A DNA stretch of 64,000 bases from Combretum micranthum (Eukaryota; Streptophyta; Magnoliopsida; Myrtales; Combretaceae). The notes under the pieces are model-generated. The model did no database searches. It was not told the origin of the DNA and saw only the letters and a program-made list of their open reading frames with translations. The stretch lies in contig JAMXBD010002772.1 of the NCBI GenBank assembly GCA_024138025.1, positions 100,638-164,637 of the forward strand, written 5' to 3'. This document shows positions 22,536 through 35,504 of this stretch, in pieces; the first letter of the stretch is position 1, and each line of letters opens with the position of its first letter. The position numbers and the translations under genes are program-made.

Positions 22536-23154
22536 ATGAAAAAACCGACTGAACTGTAAACTGAACTAAGATTTTGGTTCTTTTTTGAAATAGTTCTATT
22601 TGCGGTTTGATTCAGTGAAGGGCAAACAATTCTCTACTTATTATTTTTACTCTTAATTGTTTCATTTAAAAATTAATTGTTTTTAAAATTTGTGATTAAG
22701 ATATGTATCATTCATAAGAATAAAATTAAATTTGTCGTATTATGTTTTAATTGTTATGTTGTTTACAAATAAGATGGATTTTAGATCTTCGCCTCTAGTA
22801 TTCTAACTCTTGAATATTTTTTTTCCCTTTGTCTTACTAATTAATCTACTTCTATTATTTAGTTACTTATTGATTTATATGATTGATAATATGTTAATTA
22901 GAAGTATACAACAAATTGAATTTTGTGTCTTATATTAAAATAAAGTCTAGTATATCATTGTAGTTCAAGATTATTTCAAAAAATGAGACTAGTATTATAT
23001 AATGAATGAAACTCCTTCATTCTTATAAGTTTTGCATGTTTATATGGTAAATGATTAATTTTAAATATTATTAGTTATACTTGCATTAGTGATAAATATG
23101 GTGCAGTTCGGTTGATGAGCAAACCGAACCGAACCGAACCATGCACACCCTTAG
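22536..23154. mobile_element. hAT-like non-autonomous insertion in gypsy gag (degenerate)
   Basis: An AT-rich block of about 620 bp splits gag. Its right end, CCGAACCGAACCATGCACACCCTTA, is a form often seen at ends of plant hAT MITEs. The left side has scattered AACCGACTGAACTG and GCGGTTTGATTCAG words in the complementary sense. GTTATA occurs on both sides (22531-22536 and 23154-23159), giving a possible shortened target duplication. The left terminus is not a clean inverted repeat, so the class is tentative. Confidence 0.5.
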
Positions 23155-23560
23155 TTATAGGAGAGGAGTACTAAGTTTGAGGGGAATAGTAGAAAATATA
23201 GAGTTAAGGAAATGAGTAACAGCAAAACTATGGCAGAAAGTAAGAGTATTGAGGAGAAACAAGGTAGGTGTAGTGAGAAGAGAGAGGATAAGGCTGCAAG
23301 CAAGAAACATGTTGAGGTTAAGGATACTCATAAACAAAACAATTCATATGCAAAGCCTATTTTGGGCAAGTGTTACCATTGTAACCAGCCGAGGCACTGG
23401 TTGAACGAGTGTCATAGTAGAAGAAGAGTAAATATTGTTGAGAGAGATGAAGAGTTCTACTATGAGCCCAATGGAGAGAATATGTACTATGATAAGGATG
23501 AGAAGGAGGTTGAGCAAGCATATGTTATTAGGAAACTAATGTTGGCACCTAAGTAGGAGG
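23155..23560 (+). pseudogene. gypsy gag, second part with CCHC zinc knuckle
   Basis: The 23212-23556 frame is basic and acidic in blocks and carries an intact CX2CX4HX4C knuckle (CYHCNQPRHWLNEC, near 23371-23412), the nucleic-acid-binding end of gypsy gag. It continues into a D/E-rich linker (VNIVERDEEFYYEPNGE). The frame stops at 23554, just before protease. The start within this frame is not the true gag start, which is upstream at about 21939 or lost. Confidence 0.85.
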
Positions 23561-24197
23561 AGAACACTCGACATTAGTTATTTCATACCAGGTGCACAAT
23601 AGATGAGAAGGTGTGATATAATAGTTGATAGTGGAAGTTGTGAAAACATTATTGTTAGGGAGCTTGTGAAGTTGCTGCAGCTACTAGTGGAGAAACACCT
23701 TAACCCATACACTATAGGATGGATTAAAACAAATGAGAGGATTGATATGAACGAGAGGTGTAGAATACCATTCTGATTAGACAAGTATAAAGATGATGTT
23801 TATTGTGATATAGTGGATATAAATGCATGTCGTCTGCTGTTTGGGAGGCCTTGATAGTATGATGGGAATGCTCAACATGCGAGAAAGGAAAATGTATACA
23901 AATTAGAGAAGGAGGGTGTGAAGTATACTCTACTTTCCTTAAAGGTAGCAAATCATCCTAAGACCATCAAGGAAGAGAAACACTTTTCTAACTATCACTC
24001 ACTTAGAAAGAAAAATGGAGGAGGCCATAAGGGAGCTAGAGTTGTGCACACACTCATAGTGAGCCGGTCATGATAGTAGAAGGAGGAGTGGTGGTGGTAT
24101 ACCAGGGGTAGTGAAAAGAGGTGTTGAGGAGTTCAAGGATAAGTTGCCTGAGGTCTTGCTAAATGGACTATACCTATAAGGGACATCCAACATCAAA
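23561..24197 (+). pseudogene. gypsy aspartic protease region
   Basis: Near 23610-23660 the sequence reads [16 protein letters not shown], with the Asp-Ser-Gly active-site triplet intact (codons 23627-23635). [35 protein letters not shown] (with a stop at the following position) and the linker to RT follow. The same segment from 23823 on equals the left end of copy A. Frames shift at 23600 and 24060. A non-functional part of gag-pol. Confidence 0.8.
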
Positions 24198-24960
24198 TTG
24201 ATTTTGGTGTCAAGGGCAAGTTTACCTGACTTACCACACTACAAAATGAGTCCTAAGGAGACTGAGGTTTTTCAAGAGAAAGTACAGGAGTTGGTTCAAA
24301 AGGGATTTATCAAAGAGAGTATGAGTCCATGTGTTGTGCCTGCATTACTAACCCTGAGAAAAGATAGCAATTGGAGAATGTGTGTTGATAGCAGGACCAT
24401 CAATAAGATCACTATTGGGTATAAATTCTTAATATCCCAATTAGAAGACATGTATGATAGGTTGAGTGGGGCGATTGTGTTTTCCAAAGATAACCTAAGG
24501 AGTGGCTACCATAAAATCATAATTAAGCCTAAGGATGAGCAAAAAATTGCGTTCAAGACAAAGGAGGGGTTCTATGAATGGCTAGTAATGCCATTCGGTC
24601 TCTACAACACACCAAGCACTTTTATATGCGTCATGAATCAGGTAGTAAAACCCTTCATTGTTCACTTTGTAGTAGTTTATTTTGATGACATCTCAATTTA
24701 TAACAAATCTAAAGAAGAGCATGTAAGACATTTAAACGTTGTATTAATTGGACTGAAGGAGAATAAGTTATATGCAAATTTTAAGAAGTGTATTTTCATG
24801 TCTAGAAGGCTATTATTCTGAAGGTTTGTAGTTAGTAGTGATGGGACTACTGTAAATGACGAGAAGGTGAGGGATATTAGAGAGTGGCATGTTCCAAAGA
24901 TCGTAACTGAGCTAAGAAGTTTCCTAAGATTAGCCACTTTAGTACTATTGCTATTTCATT
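24198..24960 (+). pseudogene. gypsy reverse transcriptase, copy B (longest open frame)
   Basis: The 207-residue frame 24198-24821 spans the RT fingers and palm: [43 protein letters not shown] and the catalytic [11 protein letters not shown] stop at 24819 is followed by VVSSDGTTV, the usual RT thumb sequence, so the frame is still shorter than the domain. Copy A is identical in most of this region but lost two bases before the FDD box. Confidence 0.9.
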
Positions 24961-25500
24961 AACTGAGTGCCTGAAGAAAGAAGTTTCAATGGGGTAAAGA
25001 AACTAAGGCTGGTTTTGCAATGCTAAAGGAGAAGTTGTGTAGTGCCCTTATACTAGCACTACCCCGATTTTCATAAATTTTTGAAGTAGATTGTGATGTT
25101 AGTGGGGTAGGCATTGGAGTTGTATTGTCATAGGAGAAAAGACCAGTAGCTTTCTTCAATAAAACTATGAATCTAGGAAGAATTGGTCCACTTATGACAA
25201 GGAGTTTTTCTCTATTGTAAGGGCGTTGGGGTCTAGGAACATTACCTGGTTGGGAAGGAGTTTGTCCTATACTTAGATTGTGGTGCTCTGAAGCACTTGA
25301 GTAATCAAACCCGAATTAGCAAAGACATGCATGCTAGATGGATCTAGTTTTTACAAAAATTCTCATTCAAACTGAAGCATAAGTCAGGGATACAAAACAA
25401 GGTGGTCGATGCTTTGAGTAGAGCGGTTGATCTACTAGTGATTATAAGCATTAAGATTGTTGGGTTTGAGCATTTGAAAGAGTTGTATGAAAGTGACACT
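24961..25500 (+). pseudogene. gypsy RNase H remnant, copy B
   Basis: The same RNase H motifs as copy A, in broken frames. The TYDKEFFSIVRAL segment is near 25193 and the HKSGIQNKVVDALSR segment near 25379-25420. A short deletion near 25160 (ATAAAACTATGAATC against copy A's ATAAGAATCTATGTGAATC) removes residues between the first two motifs. Confidence 0.7.
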
Positions 25501-26703
25501 GACTTCAAGAATATTTGGGAAAATGTATTATAAAAGAACCTTGTGGTGAGTTTTATGTTCATGAGAGGGATTTGATGAAAGGAAACAAACTGTCTTCTCT
25601 GAGAGAAAATAATTAGAGATTTGAATGGGAGAAGATAGTTGGACACTTGGGTAGCGATAAGACCATCACAACAGTAGCTGACATATTTTATTAGCCACAT
25701 TTAAGGTGGGCTGTCAGTAGGATTGTACAGAGATGCTATGTTTGTTAGACAGCCAAAGGGCAGTCCTAAAATACTAGGTTATACATACCGCTGCCAACTC
25801 TTAAGAACATTGAGAGGATCTATGGACTTCATATAGGTTTACCCCGTACCAATAGGTGCTGACTTGGTGTTTGTTATTGTTGACAAGTTCTCAAAGATGG
25901 CTCACTTCATTCCATGTAGGAAGATTGAAAATGTGCAAGTAATTTCGAAGTTTTTAAGGAAGTAGTGCGCCTTCATGTAGTTCCTAACTCTATCACTTTA
26001 GACAGGGACAGCAAATTCCTTTTAGTCACTTCTGTATACCTTATAGCAGATGGTTGATTCCTCTCTAAACTACAGCAGTACGGCTCATCCATAGATAGAT
26101 GGGCAAACAGTGATCAACAGAATCTTGGTAATTTAATCCTGAGTATATGAGAAAAGCCAAAACAATGGGATGTAGCTTTAGCTCAAGCAAAGTTCGCCTA
26201 CAATAGCGCTATCTATAGACCACAAGGAAGTCACCATTCTCTATAGTCTACAACAAGATACCACAACACGCACTAGACCTGATCAAGTTGCACAAGACAA
26301 TGAGATCATTATAGCACCAAGAACATGGCTGAGCATAGTAGCTGAAGTAAGGGAAAGAGTTAAGGAAGTCAATGCCAAGTGCAAGGAAGCGGTAGACAAA
26401 CATCGAAAAATGCAGTTGTTTGAGGTAAGAGATTAGTGATGGTATTCTTAGGAAGGAATGGTTTCCAGTGGGCAAGTATAATAAGTTGCAACTGAAGAAA
26501 TATTGTCCCTATTAGACCATGAGGAAATCAATGACAATGCATACTTGTTGGTCTTCCTAACAATATGGATATTTTCAAGACCTTCAATGTTACTGGTCTT
26601 TTTCCATTCCCCCACCCGACGATTCTTCATTATATCCAGAAGAGAATTTGGGATCTAGTTCTTGCTATAGAAGAAAATGATACGCAACATAATAGCATAT
26701 ATT
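25501..26703 (+). pseudogene. gypsy integrase and C-terminus, copy B
   Basis: Equivalent to 1690-2923 but more damaged. The zinc-binding start near 25545-25690 has lost about 20 bases relative to copy A (CTGTCTTCTCTGAG against CTGTGTATCCCTGAGTC...). [13 protein letters not shown] is near 25881, [15 protein letters not shown] near 26168 and NMDIFKTFNVTGLFPF near 26561. No chromodomain is visible between the last motif and the LTR. Confidence 0.75.
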
Positions 26704-27107
26704 TGAACAAGAGGAGTCATCTAAGAAAAGAGGAGGAAGTAGCACTAGGCTACCCTTGCACCGCGGCCTTGAAAGATAAGCCCCGACATTAAAGCCGCCT
26801 ACATTGCTCCAGTTCATCTTTTTCAGTTTTAAGCCGCCAGCATTAATTCTAGGCTGTTAGCTTTTATTTTACACCACTAGCTTATATTGTCAACTTATGA
26901 TGCACATTTATTTCTTGTTATCTTTTTAGGTTTTCTATGTTATAATAAGTCCTTTAAACTTATCTTTCTTTTCATAACTTATGATATGCTTTTGAAACCC
27001 AAAAGTTGAAAGAAGTTTCTCTATAAGATTGCATCCTTTGCAATTGTTGTTGAATAAGATCACTCGGCGAGTGTTCTAGTTTGTATTTATGCTAAGTTGC
27101 TGCATCA
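26704..27107 (+). mobile_element. gypsy 3' LTR, copy B
   Basis: A 404-bp copy of the LTR at 2924, TGAACAAG...GCTGCATCA. With the 5' LTR at 12414 it brackets a composite gypsy element (12414-27107) that holds the copia, solo LTR and hAT-like insertions. Small deletions versus copy A fall in GCCGGCC and CACCGCCGG words. No matching 5-bp target duplication was found around 12414/27107. Confidence 0.8.
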
Positions 27108-27215
27108 GCATATATGATGCATAAATATCAATAAAATTTTAATATATCCAGTGTTGCACTATTTCTTAATGGATAATACACGTTGGATGGGAAGCCTTAT
27201 CCAGCTAATGGAAAC

Positions 27216-27385
27216 GTGACGTACTTCTCTATCTTTAAGAACAATTTGGTTGAATTAGTCCTTAAGATTATCATCTCTCTAGCTGTAGTTTAGGTGTAAT
27301 GTGACGTACTTCTCTGTCTTTAAAAACAATTTGATTGAATTAGAGTCCTTCTTAAGGTTATCATCTCTTTAGCTGTAGTTTAGGT
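27216..27385. repeat. Two-unit tandem repeat of about 85 bp (copy B)
   Basis: Same structure as 3446-3615, with units 27216-27300 and 27301-27385. Confidence 0.9.
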
Positions 27386-30300
27386 ATCTGTTGAAACACC
27401 CACCAACGGGTATTTTAAATCCACCTTTAAAGGTCAAAATGAAAGGCTATGCACATGCACATTATTGGATATATTTTTTTTCCCCTTTATATATCTGCTT
27501 TCATTTGAACATATAAACTTGAGGCACCTGTTAATACTTTTTTCATGTTTAAAAGGGTTAATGAATACTAATAATCATGTGAAATGGAGGACAGTAACTT
27601 GGTATATTTGATGAGAGCTTATCTTTTCTATCATAGGAGTTTCTTTTCAAAATATTTACTAATATTAAGAACGTTCTCATCAACTTTAGGAAATATTTTC
27701 ATTTGGTTTTGGGAGAAAAGCTTCTACCATTATAATCATTCGGTTTATTCGATCATTAAGATAAAAAGTTAATATGATACAAACTCCAATGCTCAAATCA
27801 CAAATTGAACGATTAAAAATCGATAAAATTACAGAAAAACCTAGTAGATATTATTGGCCAACCTTACCTTTCTTCTCGCAAGGAAAATGCCCAGCAACTA
27901 AAGAGTATAGAATTATTGTCATCACGCAAGAGCTTGTTGGTTACATGACATTTATTTATTAATTATGCTTCGGAAGGAATTATGTCTTTTAGGTAGCTTT
28001 TGATCTCCTAAATTATTTAAGATCATCTTTATGAGGTTTTTAACCTAAATTTTTGTATACCAAACACATCGTTGTTGAGGTTCCTATTATTAATTAATGG
28101 ATAAAACTCGGTTTTTTTATGTTTAACTGTCACTGTCTATTTTACCAATTATTGTTTATTTGATAAATATAAAATTTGGTTATTTATATGTGAAATTAAC
28201 AGTAGTTAAAAACACTTTTTAATAGTATGAATAAAGTGATTGGCTCTTATTTAGAATAGGAAGAGCTCTTGAAGTTATTGATTTCGCGTCTTAGGCACCT
28301 CATGGAGGTCATCGTTAGGGATAAAAAGGACCTAACTAATACATTGGAAGAAACAATAAGATTAAAAAAAAAAGCTTAGTGAATCGCTGCTTATCAAAAA
28401 CTCATTTCCTTTATTTTATAAAGATCATTGTGGACCATCAACCAATAGGAATTACAACAGTCATATGGTCTTAACCGAAACTAATTAAAAAAATCCATAA
28501 TGATGAGTGATTTATGCTACTTGTTATATATTAGAGGGGAGATGGGTTTGTTGTTCCCATAATATTGTTTCATTTGTGTACACGTGTCAAATAAATTAAA
28601 AAAAATAAATAAATAATCCTAAAATAAAGAAAATATTTCATAACATGTGTATCGGATATTTTTTACAAGGAATACAAAAAATAGCAAGCTAAGGAATATT
28701 TTACTTCGGTTTAAATAAAACTAATATCTCAGCTGGGCTGCTAAATATAAAGTAAACGGAACCAACTTGAAGCAACATATATGATGTAGATGAGATAGCC
28801 AATGTATATTTGGAGAAGTAAATATTGTACTGAATTTATTCTTGTAAATTTAAGGAAAGTCAAAATTGAGAAATATATTATAAATTTTTTTGTAAGGCTC
28901 ATTTAGGTTATCAAATTTTTGAAAGTTTTTTATTCATTTTTCTTAATTTTTTTGAATGGATATCTTATTTGACTCAATTTGCAAAATATTTGTTTAACCA
29001 CTTAAAAGATTAGATATTTTCTATTATAATTTACCCATTTTATAAACTCAACAAGCCAAATTATGTATAAATTCGATTTCAACTCAACAAGTTATTGAAA
29101 CAGTTCAAACTTAAGCTTGAAACTACAAAGTTGAGCAAAATTCAATTAATTCTATTTATAATGAGTGGCAAGTGGGTTGCCGCTGTATATATTATGTTCA
29201 TGTCAAGCCATGTTCTGACCCGGCTCATTTTCCACTCTTCCAGGCCAAGTTCTCACGTTTCTCTCAGCTATAGAAAAATCACGTCAAGAAATAAGTTAAG
29301 AAAGCATGTGTGGCATGGTCCCGTCATAAACACTTGAAAATGTCACAAGAGGTTGTTACTCTGATTCATCACGTGGATAAATTGGTAGTCCGTTATTATC
29401 TTGTAATAATATTTATTATCATTTTATAATATTTCTTTTTGTTTTTTATGAAACATTTTGTCATATTTGGCCTAGGCGAGGAAGTATTTTTATCTAAATA
29501 ATATAACATTCTAAAAATCTTATTAAACTCTCCTTATTCTCCTACAAAGGTTGTGATCAAGGCTGTTAAATTACCAGAGAATATATAGGATAAATAGAAT
29601 AAGCATGTAGAACGTAAGTTTTCCACAAATTATATTAAATAGTTTTTAAAACTTAGAAATATATTTAAAATAGTTATAAAAATATAAAATCCATTATAAA
29701 AATAAAGAAATAGAAACGGCTAAGTTATTTTTTATTTAAAAAACATAAATAGTATATAAAAATACATAATGCATTATGAAAATTAAGAAATAGAAAAGGC
29801 TAAGTTATTTTCTTATTGAAAAAACAAAAAAAAAAAAAAACTCTTTACTTTATAATCTAATATATATTGAAAGAGAAGAGTTTGAATTAGATTACCTTTT
29901 TCATTATTTTCTTTGGAAACCATTATGAATTAAAGGAGACTAAATATTTCAATTAATTTTACCTTAAAGTTCTTTTTACGGCATGAATTGAAGTGAATAG
30001 ATTCTAAAAAAGTCCAGCAAGAAACTAGAGAAAGAGGAAAAAGCAGAACGGGGTAGGTGATGGAGTGCATTAATAGTTAGACTAAAAGATTTGAGTCCTA
30101 ATTTATAACTTAAGAAAACATGCATACCTGATGTGTAATATTATATCACAAGTACTAAATTCTTTTAAAAACTTACGTACATTAACACTAGGCAAGAGAT
30201 TTGTGAAGTTGGTATTAATATAATTAAGCAAAAGCGTTATGAAAACCAATTTTTTCATAAACCTAAAATATGATATAAGCATGCATGTGTAACAAGGCAT

Positions 30301-31493
30301 CAAACTTGATGTTCTTCATGTTTGTTTTATTGTTTTTTATCAATACAATGCTTTTATTTTCAGCAATTTCACAAAGCTTTTATACTTGTCTCAAGTTAGC
30401 TTGTGCTCCGAAAGTGTCGAACGAGAAGAGAGCCTCTTTCTTGCAAAATTTAGAGGTTGATCTTGACCATGGAATGGTACCGAGATGTATGGCCCAAATT
30501 TAATACCAATGACTATCCAATAGCTCATAAGGATGCAATAGCTCCTATTGAAGCCTTTTTTTCCTCTCTAGTTCTCCTGGGCTTAAGTATGGATTTGGAT
30601 AAGTCTAAAGGCTTATAAAAAATAAATGAAGCCCAATTTTAATATAAACAAGTCTAAGAATTGTTCAAACCTTCTTAACTTATGCATGAAGATTTGAGTG
30701 AAAATTTCACATTATGAAGATTCAACTAATTTTGGCACCAAAATCATTGTTCTTGTTAACTTTCGTCAAAGTTTTCTTTTATTAATTGCTCAATATGTAG
30801 ATATTTTGTTTCCTAAATTCTGTTATGAGTTTATATTAGGAATTAGCCATTCAATGACATGTTATTAGGATGTTATTTTTATTTATATTATTAGGATTTT
30901 CTTGTGGGGAAATTTTGTTTCCAAATTTAAATGATATCACATTGTTTCCTTTTCTATTTAAATTACCTCAGATTTTATTTTATGCCCATAACTAGTTGTA
31001 TTTAGCAATTCAATCAATGAATTATGGAATTATTAGTTAAGTGATATCCTATCATTTGCTTTGAACTTATCAAAAATTTGAATTCCTATGGCATTCACTT
31101 CATTTATACAAAGGTTTCTAATTGTGTGTGTATTCAGTGGGTTGAGGTTTTCATTCAAACCAAGGTTCTTGGTTAGCATATTCGATTTATGTTTAAAACC
31201 ATCAAAACAAATTAAACTTGAGAAACTATCAAATTGAAACTAACTAAGATTTTATAATTGATTGACGCATTTACAGTCTATATTAAAATTAGGCCAACTA
31301 AACTTATTTCAATGCCAAGCTCATGTTCTACAGGAGCAATCTATTTCTTTCCATCGTAAAGATAATGTTAGAAATGATACCTGAACATTGGCAAAAATGT
31401 GGTGAATGGTACTTGAACTTTGAAAAAATATGCAATTAAATACCTAAACTTTAAAATGGTCAATTTAATATCCAATCAAATTTTTCAGTTAAA
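27386..31493. other. Non-coding AT-rich stretch (copy B)
   Basis: Equivalent to 3616-7823 and without a recognisable gene. It lacks about 44 bp present in copy A near 5518 and about 97 bp present near 6519. The longest open frames are shared only partly with copy A and carry no motif. Confidence 0.6.
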
Positions 31494-31794
31494 TGCAAGC
31501 ACGGATTGACCCTCTAAATTTCGAAAGCATGGTTTTTGAATCCTTAAACTATAAACAATTTGCTAGTTGATGATATTTTATATTTTCTATTAAATATATA
31601 CTGTACTATTTCATTCATTCTTGTCCTTTTTACAACATTTGTACAAATTTATACAAATTTGTATGAAAAAGAACAAAAAAAGAACGATCTTAAATTTACA
31701 AATTATTTATAGTTTAGGGGGTCAAAAAACCATGTTTTCAAAGTTCAAATAGGCCAATCTATGCCACCCCTAAAGTTTAGGAAATGTTTTTACA
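31494..31794. repeat. Fold-back element (MITE-like), copy B
   Basis: Copy of 7824-8150 with the left arm shortened (TGCAAGCACGG replaces a longer stretch). The arms are 31494-31561 and about 31700-31794. Confidence 0.6.
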
Positions 31795-34089
31795 TTTTCC
31801 CCTAAATTTTTCATAGCTATTTTTACTACATTATTAACAAAGTTTGTTATGTTTGCAAAAATATAAAATACAACATATCGTTGAGTTTTTACAAATGTCC
31901 CAAACTCTATCTAGTATTGATAGGCAACTTCATCCACATCATGAAACCAAACAAACAATATTAAACCACTTTTATTCGTAAGTCACTTAAGGAGTTACTT
32001 AACATGTCATGTCAACTTTTCAAGTAACCTTCCTTTTAAGCAACTCTCCACTTTATCTATGAATTACTTAAACAAAGTTTTTTCTTAATTTTTAATACTT
32101 TTTTGTGATTCCCATGTTATATTGTCATTTTTAAATAATACTTTTAATATTTTTCTCACTATGTTAAATAAATGTGGAAATAAATTAAATTGTAATTTTT
32201 TTATTTGCATATAGTAATAATGATTTTTAATTTGTTATATTAAAAAAGTATTTTAATTTGATGACTTCACAATAGTTGATTCAAGAATAATATTTAAGAT
32301 AAATTAAGAAATGCGATAATTCAAAAAAAAATACGAGAAATAATTAAAATGACGATTTCGGGCCCTAAACAATGTTTTTTGGGCCTCAAATTTGCAATTA
32401 CAGGTAAATTTTGTAACTAATGTAGCCCTCCGAATAAGCTTAATCTAGGTATATTATAATAAGAATTCTAAGTTATATGTTGAATATTATGACTAATTGA
32501 AGATCAGATACCTAAAACCGTGGCCATAGCAACAACCGTGGCCAAAATCATGGCCACAGTTCAAGCCACGGACCTAAAATCGCAGCTACAATTTTGGCTG
32601 CAATTGTCGTTGTGACTGCGATTTTGGGTATCCGACCTTATCTAGATTAACAATTCCTTCTTGTTTTAATGATCTCTCTACGTATCTCTTTTATGCATTC
32701 ATTCCATACATCCTCTATTGACGATGTATCAGCATCATTATTGATTTTTTCAATTCGATTTCCTTTCGATGTTCTTTTTCTTATTTGCATAGAATATTAT
32801 GGGTATTGTGAGCTTGTACTAATTGGTATTTGTGGCAATTGATCAAAATTTAGTTACAGTGGAGAATTTCCTATCAGGTTGTATTGTTGAAAGTTTTCAA
32901 GTGAAAATTGAGATATATATCGAAAATAAGGTGTTGTGAAGTAGTTGGCTAATTGGACTGCACCAAACTACGCTCTTATAATTTTCAACTTTTAAATATA
33001 GGCGCAATATTAATTGGCCAATAAAAATCGGGTGCAAATGCAGTAAATAAACTGGTAAGACCAAGTCAATCTACAAGGAGCTAATGACTAATTACTAGGA
33101 TATTGAATTTTACCCTAAGCTAAGCTATCCAATTTAAGATTTTTAATTAATCTATGATGATTTAACTAAAGTATAAACTAATTGATGATTTTGAACAACT
33201 AAAACCTTATATTCTAGCAACAACAATGAGGGATACGGGTTTAGGAGATGTAACAACAATCAAGAACAATGCATTTCTATTCTCATTTTAATTGAATCAT
33301 GCCTAAAGTTGATATTAAAACTGATTATTTAGGATTTAATCAAACTCACTATAATTTGCCCACCTTCCGGAGTAGCAAAAATTCAAATCGTAGCATAAAC
33401 TATCTCGTCAAGGCAATTTATCTACAATCCTCAGGTACATAGCAATTCCCTCTCACCAAAAGTGCTATTCTAGTTAAAATTATAAACTAAGCACCGCCAA
33501 GTGACCTAAATCTATAACCTTAACTACATTAAGAAAAGTGAGTTCATGAATTTTATCATAAACATGCATATCCCCATGACAAATCCCTTTCAAAAATCCA
33601 AGATTTACTTGTGCAGATTATCGAATCCCTCCAGAGTATCTCTAATCCTATCCATCTAACTCATGTTGGCTATTCATAAATCAAACAGACTACAAGTAAT
33701 AATAAATTAAATCCCAATAATCAAGATCAACATCAAAATATTCAAATCATCAATCCATTCATGCATGTTCATATATCAATAAAGAATAGCATCTCAAACA
33801 TACAATCAAGCATGCATATAATAGATCATGGATAAGAAAACACCACAAAAACAATTCTTTCATCTTGTCTTAAAATCCATCAACCCAAAATTAAGGCAAT
33901 TGCTTGATTATATCTAAACCCTAAATCACCTCTAAAATTTGCTAGAACATTAGGGTTTTAGTGCCCTAGGATTGAAACACAAACACATTCTTAATCTCTC
34001 TTTTCTAATGATTTCTCAAAGGTCTTGAATTCTTCAAATCAGATACGGTCGTGGCTTCTTATAAAATGAAGAATTGGAATTACAAAAAA
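31795..34089. other. Non-coding stretch with hairpin cluster (copy B)
   Basis: No gene seen. The hairpin cluster at 32512-32628 is better preserved than in copy A. AACCGTGGCC and GGCCACAG pair, and AAAATCGCAGCTAC faces GTGACTGCGATTTT. Confidence 0.45.
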
Positions 34090-34560
34090 CAGCATGTACA
34101 CCGGCGGTTACATAGTCTATGCCGGCGGCTTTGATATAGATATGGTCGGGGTTCAATGTCAACTGGTGACACTCTAAAATCTACACTAGCAGTGTTGATG
34201 CCAATGCTTAAAAATTTTGATTCTGTATGCATTGTGCACCACCTCTACGCCGGTGGCGTAGAATGAAGATTTGCTGGTATAGGATGAAAGATGATGAAGT
34301 CTTCTTCGAATGCTAGTAGTGTTGGCTTCAGCTTTAAAGAAATGCATTTTGTGGACAACCAACACTGCCTCAATGCCGGCGGTTTTGAATTTGGTTTTTC
34401 CAGCATACAATGAAATTGAAAAAGCCGATGGAACTTATCTTGTATGCTGGCATCGTTCATGCCAGCCTTAATATTTTGCTTTCTAATCACAACCAAGGTC
34501 GGCTTAACACCAACGGCGTAGGTCTTTATTTGGCTGGCCTTGAATGTTCTGTTTCTTAAA
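34090..34560. repeat. CCGGCGG-motif block (copy B)
   Basis: GCCGGCGGCTTTGA at 34121, CCGGCGGTTA at 34101, GCCGGCGGTTTTGA at 34375 and related words. Several motif copies here keep the C and G bases where copy A has T or A, for example GCCGGCGGC here against GTCAGCGGC in copy A. Confidence 0.6.
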
Positions 34561-35504
34561 TTTGCACAACTTCTCCTAATTTGCTTATATTTTGTTTGTT
34601 AAGTCTTTTATGACCTGAAAAATCAAATGAGAGCAATTGAGTACCAATTCCTTGTGATTTCTATCAAAATCTATAATAATTAAGGAAATTTGATTCATGA
34701 AAAGTAAGTAAAATATGAGTTTATCATTGGCCTTTGAAAATTTATTAGTTTGGTGAACCATTAACATATGGCAAATTTTGAGAATTATATGGGTCCATGT
34801 ATACAATTTGTGAATGGAAGATTTTTGGAATGGTAAGAAATTGTGGTAAATTTTAAAAGTAAAAAATTTATAAATTTTTTATATATTTATAGATGAAGAA
34901 ATTTTAAAAAAAAAATTATCGTTGCATTGACCACAACGGTCATATTTTCATTTAGGCTAGAACAATCATTTTTTAAATGGTTGAAAATTATATGTTTATG
35001 TCAAAGTTAAAAAAAAAAAAAAAAAGTAAGGAAGAAATGAAATTACTTTGCAGAGCAATGGTACTTGTGAACACCTCATTTATCCACAAGAACCGTGACT
35101 TTTAGCTTTTTTTTTTTTCTTGATTTACGAGCTAAATAATGCTGATAAGGTGTCTTAGTAAGATAGTAAAAATAATTATGAATCCAAGTAAATGGTGTCA
35201 ATAGTCACGAAAACATTGCCTAGGTACACTTTCTCTGGGAAGCACTTTAGGATTTCAAACATTTTTCCATCAATAATTTTAAGAAATTGAAATAACAAAT
35301 TTCATTCCTGACAGAAAAGAAAAAAATTTAAAAGTGTATATGGCATGTATAGATATGTGAAAAGAAATACCAGTACATAAAGGTATAGAATTTAATTTAT
35401 AACGTTTTGATGATTAGTTTCCTATGGAGACTTTAGTCCACCACTCGAACACTATTTCTTCTTCCATTAGCCAGGATTTAGAAGACTAAAAAAAAAAAGG
35501 GGAT
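34561..35504. other. Upstream sequence of the reductase gene (copy B)
   Basis: AT-rich and non-coding. It should include the promoter and 5' UTR of the gene starting at 35505. I see no unambiguous TATA box. The last bases before the start codon are an A-rich run and GGGGAT. Confidence 0.4.

Noticed and set aside
12414..27107. Target duplication for the composite gypsy element
   Set aside because: The bases before 12414 (ATATT) and after 27107 (GCATA) do not match, so no insertion site can be claimed.
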